DNA from: Bacillota bacterium
GTDB taxonomy: Bacteria; Bacillota; Clostridia; Oscillospirales; Acutalibacteraceae
NCBI GenBank assembly: GCA_023420245.1
Contig: JAEZWL010000122.1
Location: forward strand, 1 to 14,452
DNA: 14,452 nt
Direction: 5' to 3'
Shown here: positions 13,304-14,452 of the stretch, in pieces
Numbering within the stretch: position 1 is the stretch's first letter
Layout: each line of letters opens with the position of its first letter
Made by a program: the position numbers and the translations under genes
Notes under the pieces: generated by a model
What the model was told of the DNA's origin: nothing
Databases searched by the model: none
The model's input: only the letters and a program-made list of their open reading frames with translations

Positions 13304-14452
13304 TTATTTCGCCTTTAGAGAGAGAATATCGAAGAAATAAGGCGTTCTCGTAAAGGTATATCCCGCAATTTTATTTGTGTTATATACAACCATATCCTTT
13401 TGATAGGTCAGGGGAATATCGATTACATTGCCGAGATTGTAGTTGAAAAGATAAGTATAGGTTTCTCTAATTTCCTTTTCATCCGTCATATTTACCAGCT
13501 TGTTGATTGCCGCAAAAAATTCGCCGGAATCGCTCAAGCCTTTCAGCGAAGCCGTCTGGGGATACATGGTGTCCATTGGCGTAAACCAGGTGTGGGGGGA
13601 GGCAAAGGCTGCCTGTGTGTGCCATAGGGTGATATCAAAATCACCCGAAAGGTAATCCTTGTACCACTGCATCTGCTCCTGCCCCTTGATATTGATTTCT
13701 ATGCCGACTTTTTTCAGCTGACTTTTCAAAATATCAGCCACCGGCTTCGTTCCGGCATCAAACAGCTCCTCCATGGTCATGACGAGGCTGAGGGAGCGAC
13801 CCTCCTTTTCGCGGATTCCGGTCTTTTCATTCAGAACCCAGCCGGCTTTCTCAAGCAATTGCACCGCCTTTTCGGGGTCATAGGAAAACGCTGCGTCAAG
13901 CTTCACATCCGCATAAGGCGTATCGTGGGTAGCGGGAATCTCTGCGGGCGGCTCGTAGCCGGAGAAAATGGTTTTGGTGATTCCCTCCTTATCGATTGCA
14001 TAAGCAATGGCTTTTCTCACATTGAGGTCGGTCATAAGCGGACGGGAAGCATTTAGGGTGATATCCCTGACACGGGTTTCATTTTCGGCAATCTGACCTC
14101 CTATTCCGTCCAGCTTTACGATTTGATCATATTCGTCATAGCTGATGAGTGCGCTCCCAAAAATCATGTCGATTTCACCGGTTTTCAGCGCTTGGATTCT
14201 TGAGGTGGAATCCGGTATATATTTTACGATAACCTCGTCAAAATCCGGCTTTTTTCCCCAATAGCTTTCGTTCCGCACAAAGCGGGTGTATTGACCCGGG
14301 ATCATCTTATCATAGATGTACGGTCCGGTTCCGATTACGCCGGAGACCGTTTGAAAATCGCCTTCGTGCAATAGCTCTTTGGCGACAATCGGGTTCACAT
14401 CCGGCCAACAGAAATCCTGAAGATAGGCGTAGAACGGGTGTGAATAGGTAAG
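13304..14452 (-). CDS. ABC transporter solute-binding protein, family 5 (NikA/oligopeptide type), 5' end outside window
   Basis: The frame is open to the right edge, so only the C-terminal 382 residues are seen; the family is usually about 500-540. The apparent GTG start at 14398 is internal, because the reading continues upstream as SHPFYAYLQDFCWPD. The fragment has the family 5 pattern VIGTGPYIYDKMIPGQYTRF, VRNESYWGKKP, IPDSTSRIQALKTGEIDM, NVRKAIAYAIDKEG, YDPEKAVQLLEKAGW and a C-terminal IPLTYQKDMVVYN. It resembles NikA more than peptide-binding OppA by eye, notably in GEIDMIFG, the LEKAGW-IREK-G segment and the WHT-AAFASPHTWFTPM segment, so it may bind nickel chelates. Short peptides remain possible. 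It has no LacI-type operator in view and seems unrelated to the sugar genes. Its permease and ATPase genes are not downstream on this strand, so they would have to be upstream or elsewhere. Confidence 0.85.
   Translation of the reverse strand, partial: LTYSHPFYAYLQDFCWPDVNPIVAKELLHEGDFQTVSGVIGTGPYIYDKMIPGQYTRFVRNESYWGKKPDFDEVIVKYIPDSTSRIQALKTGEIDMIFGSALISYDEYDQIVKLDGIGGQIAENETRVRDITLNASRPLMTDLNVRKAIAYAIDKEGITKTIFSGYEPPAEIPATHDTPYADVKLDAAFSYDPEKAVQLLEKAGWVLNEKTGIREKEGRSLSLVMTMEELFDAGTKPVADILKSQLKKVGIEINIKGQEQMQWYKDYLSGDFDITLWHTQAAFASPHTWFTPMDTMYPQTASLKGLSDSGEFFAAINKLVNMTDEKEIRETYTYLFNYNLGNVIDIPLTYQKDMVVYNTNKIAGYTFTRTPYFFDILSLKAK

Noticed and set aside
13072..13353. Plus-strand 93-residue open frame in the right intergenic gap
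   Set aside because: No ribosome binding site, it runs through three inverted repeats and into the opposite-strand end of the binding-protein gene, and its composition is unlike a folded protein.
1..14452. CRISPR array, tRNA, rRNA or insertion sequence
   Set aside because: I found no regularly spaced repeats, no tRNA-like cloverleaf, no rRNA-like stretch and no transposase motifs on either strand.

Overview
This window looks like a carbohydrate-use island from a Gram-positive Firmicute, most likely a clostridial (Oscillospiraceae/Lachnospiraceae-type) anaerobe. The basis is strong AGGAGG-type ribosome binding sites, a LytS/YesM-family histidine kinase, a lipoprotein solute-binding protein, LacI-type control and moderate G+C. 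The species cannot be named from sequence alone.

Layout. On the minus strand from the left edge: (1) a nearly complete RbsA/XylG-type sugar ABC ATPase (1480 down past the edge); (2) a sugar-binding lipoprotein (2670-1726) directly behind a sensor histidine kinase (4425-2680), closed by an intrinsic terminator at 1649-1686, so the ATPase gene has its own promoter region. Divergent from these, on the plus strand, is a six-gene catabolic cluster: class II (GatY-like) aldolase, PfkB sugar-phosphate kinase, FGGY sugar kinase, GatD-like zinc polyol dehydrogenase, aldo/keto reductase and FucU/RbsD-type mutarotase (4805-10873), closed by strong hairpins at 10926-11029. Convergent with it is a minus-strand pair, a LacX-like aldose 1-epimerase (12978-12094) and a LacI-family regulator (12049-11048). 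The right end holds an incomplete NikA/oligopeptide-type solute-binding protein (minus strand), apparently a separate unit.

How the genes may work together. The cluster has two unrelated mutarotases, an aldose-reducing-type enzyme, a polyol-oxidising enzyme, two kinases and a bisphosphate aldolase, and no recognisable sugar isomerase. I infer an oxidoreductive route: aldose -> alditol (AKR) -> ketose (GatD-like) -> ketose phosphate (FGGY) -> ketose bisphosphate (PfkB) -> DHAP + glyceraldehyde 3-phosphate (aldolase). D-galactose via galactitol and tagatose is the simplest candidate, but this is not proven.

Regulation. The palindrome GAAACGTTTC, or a close variant, occurs in front of the ABC ATPase gene (two copies), the kinase/lipoprotein unit, the aldolase operon and the epimerase-lacI unit. 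At three promoters its centre lies 15.5-16.5 bases downstream of the -10 box. This points to a local LacI-family regulon repressed just downstream of the transcription start. The histidine kinase and its adjacent binding protein give a second, extracellular sugar-sensing input; its response regulator is not in the window.
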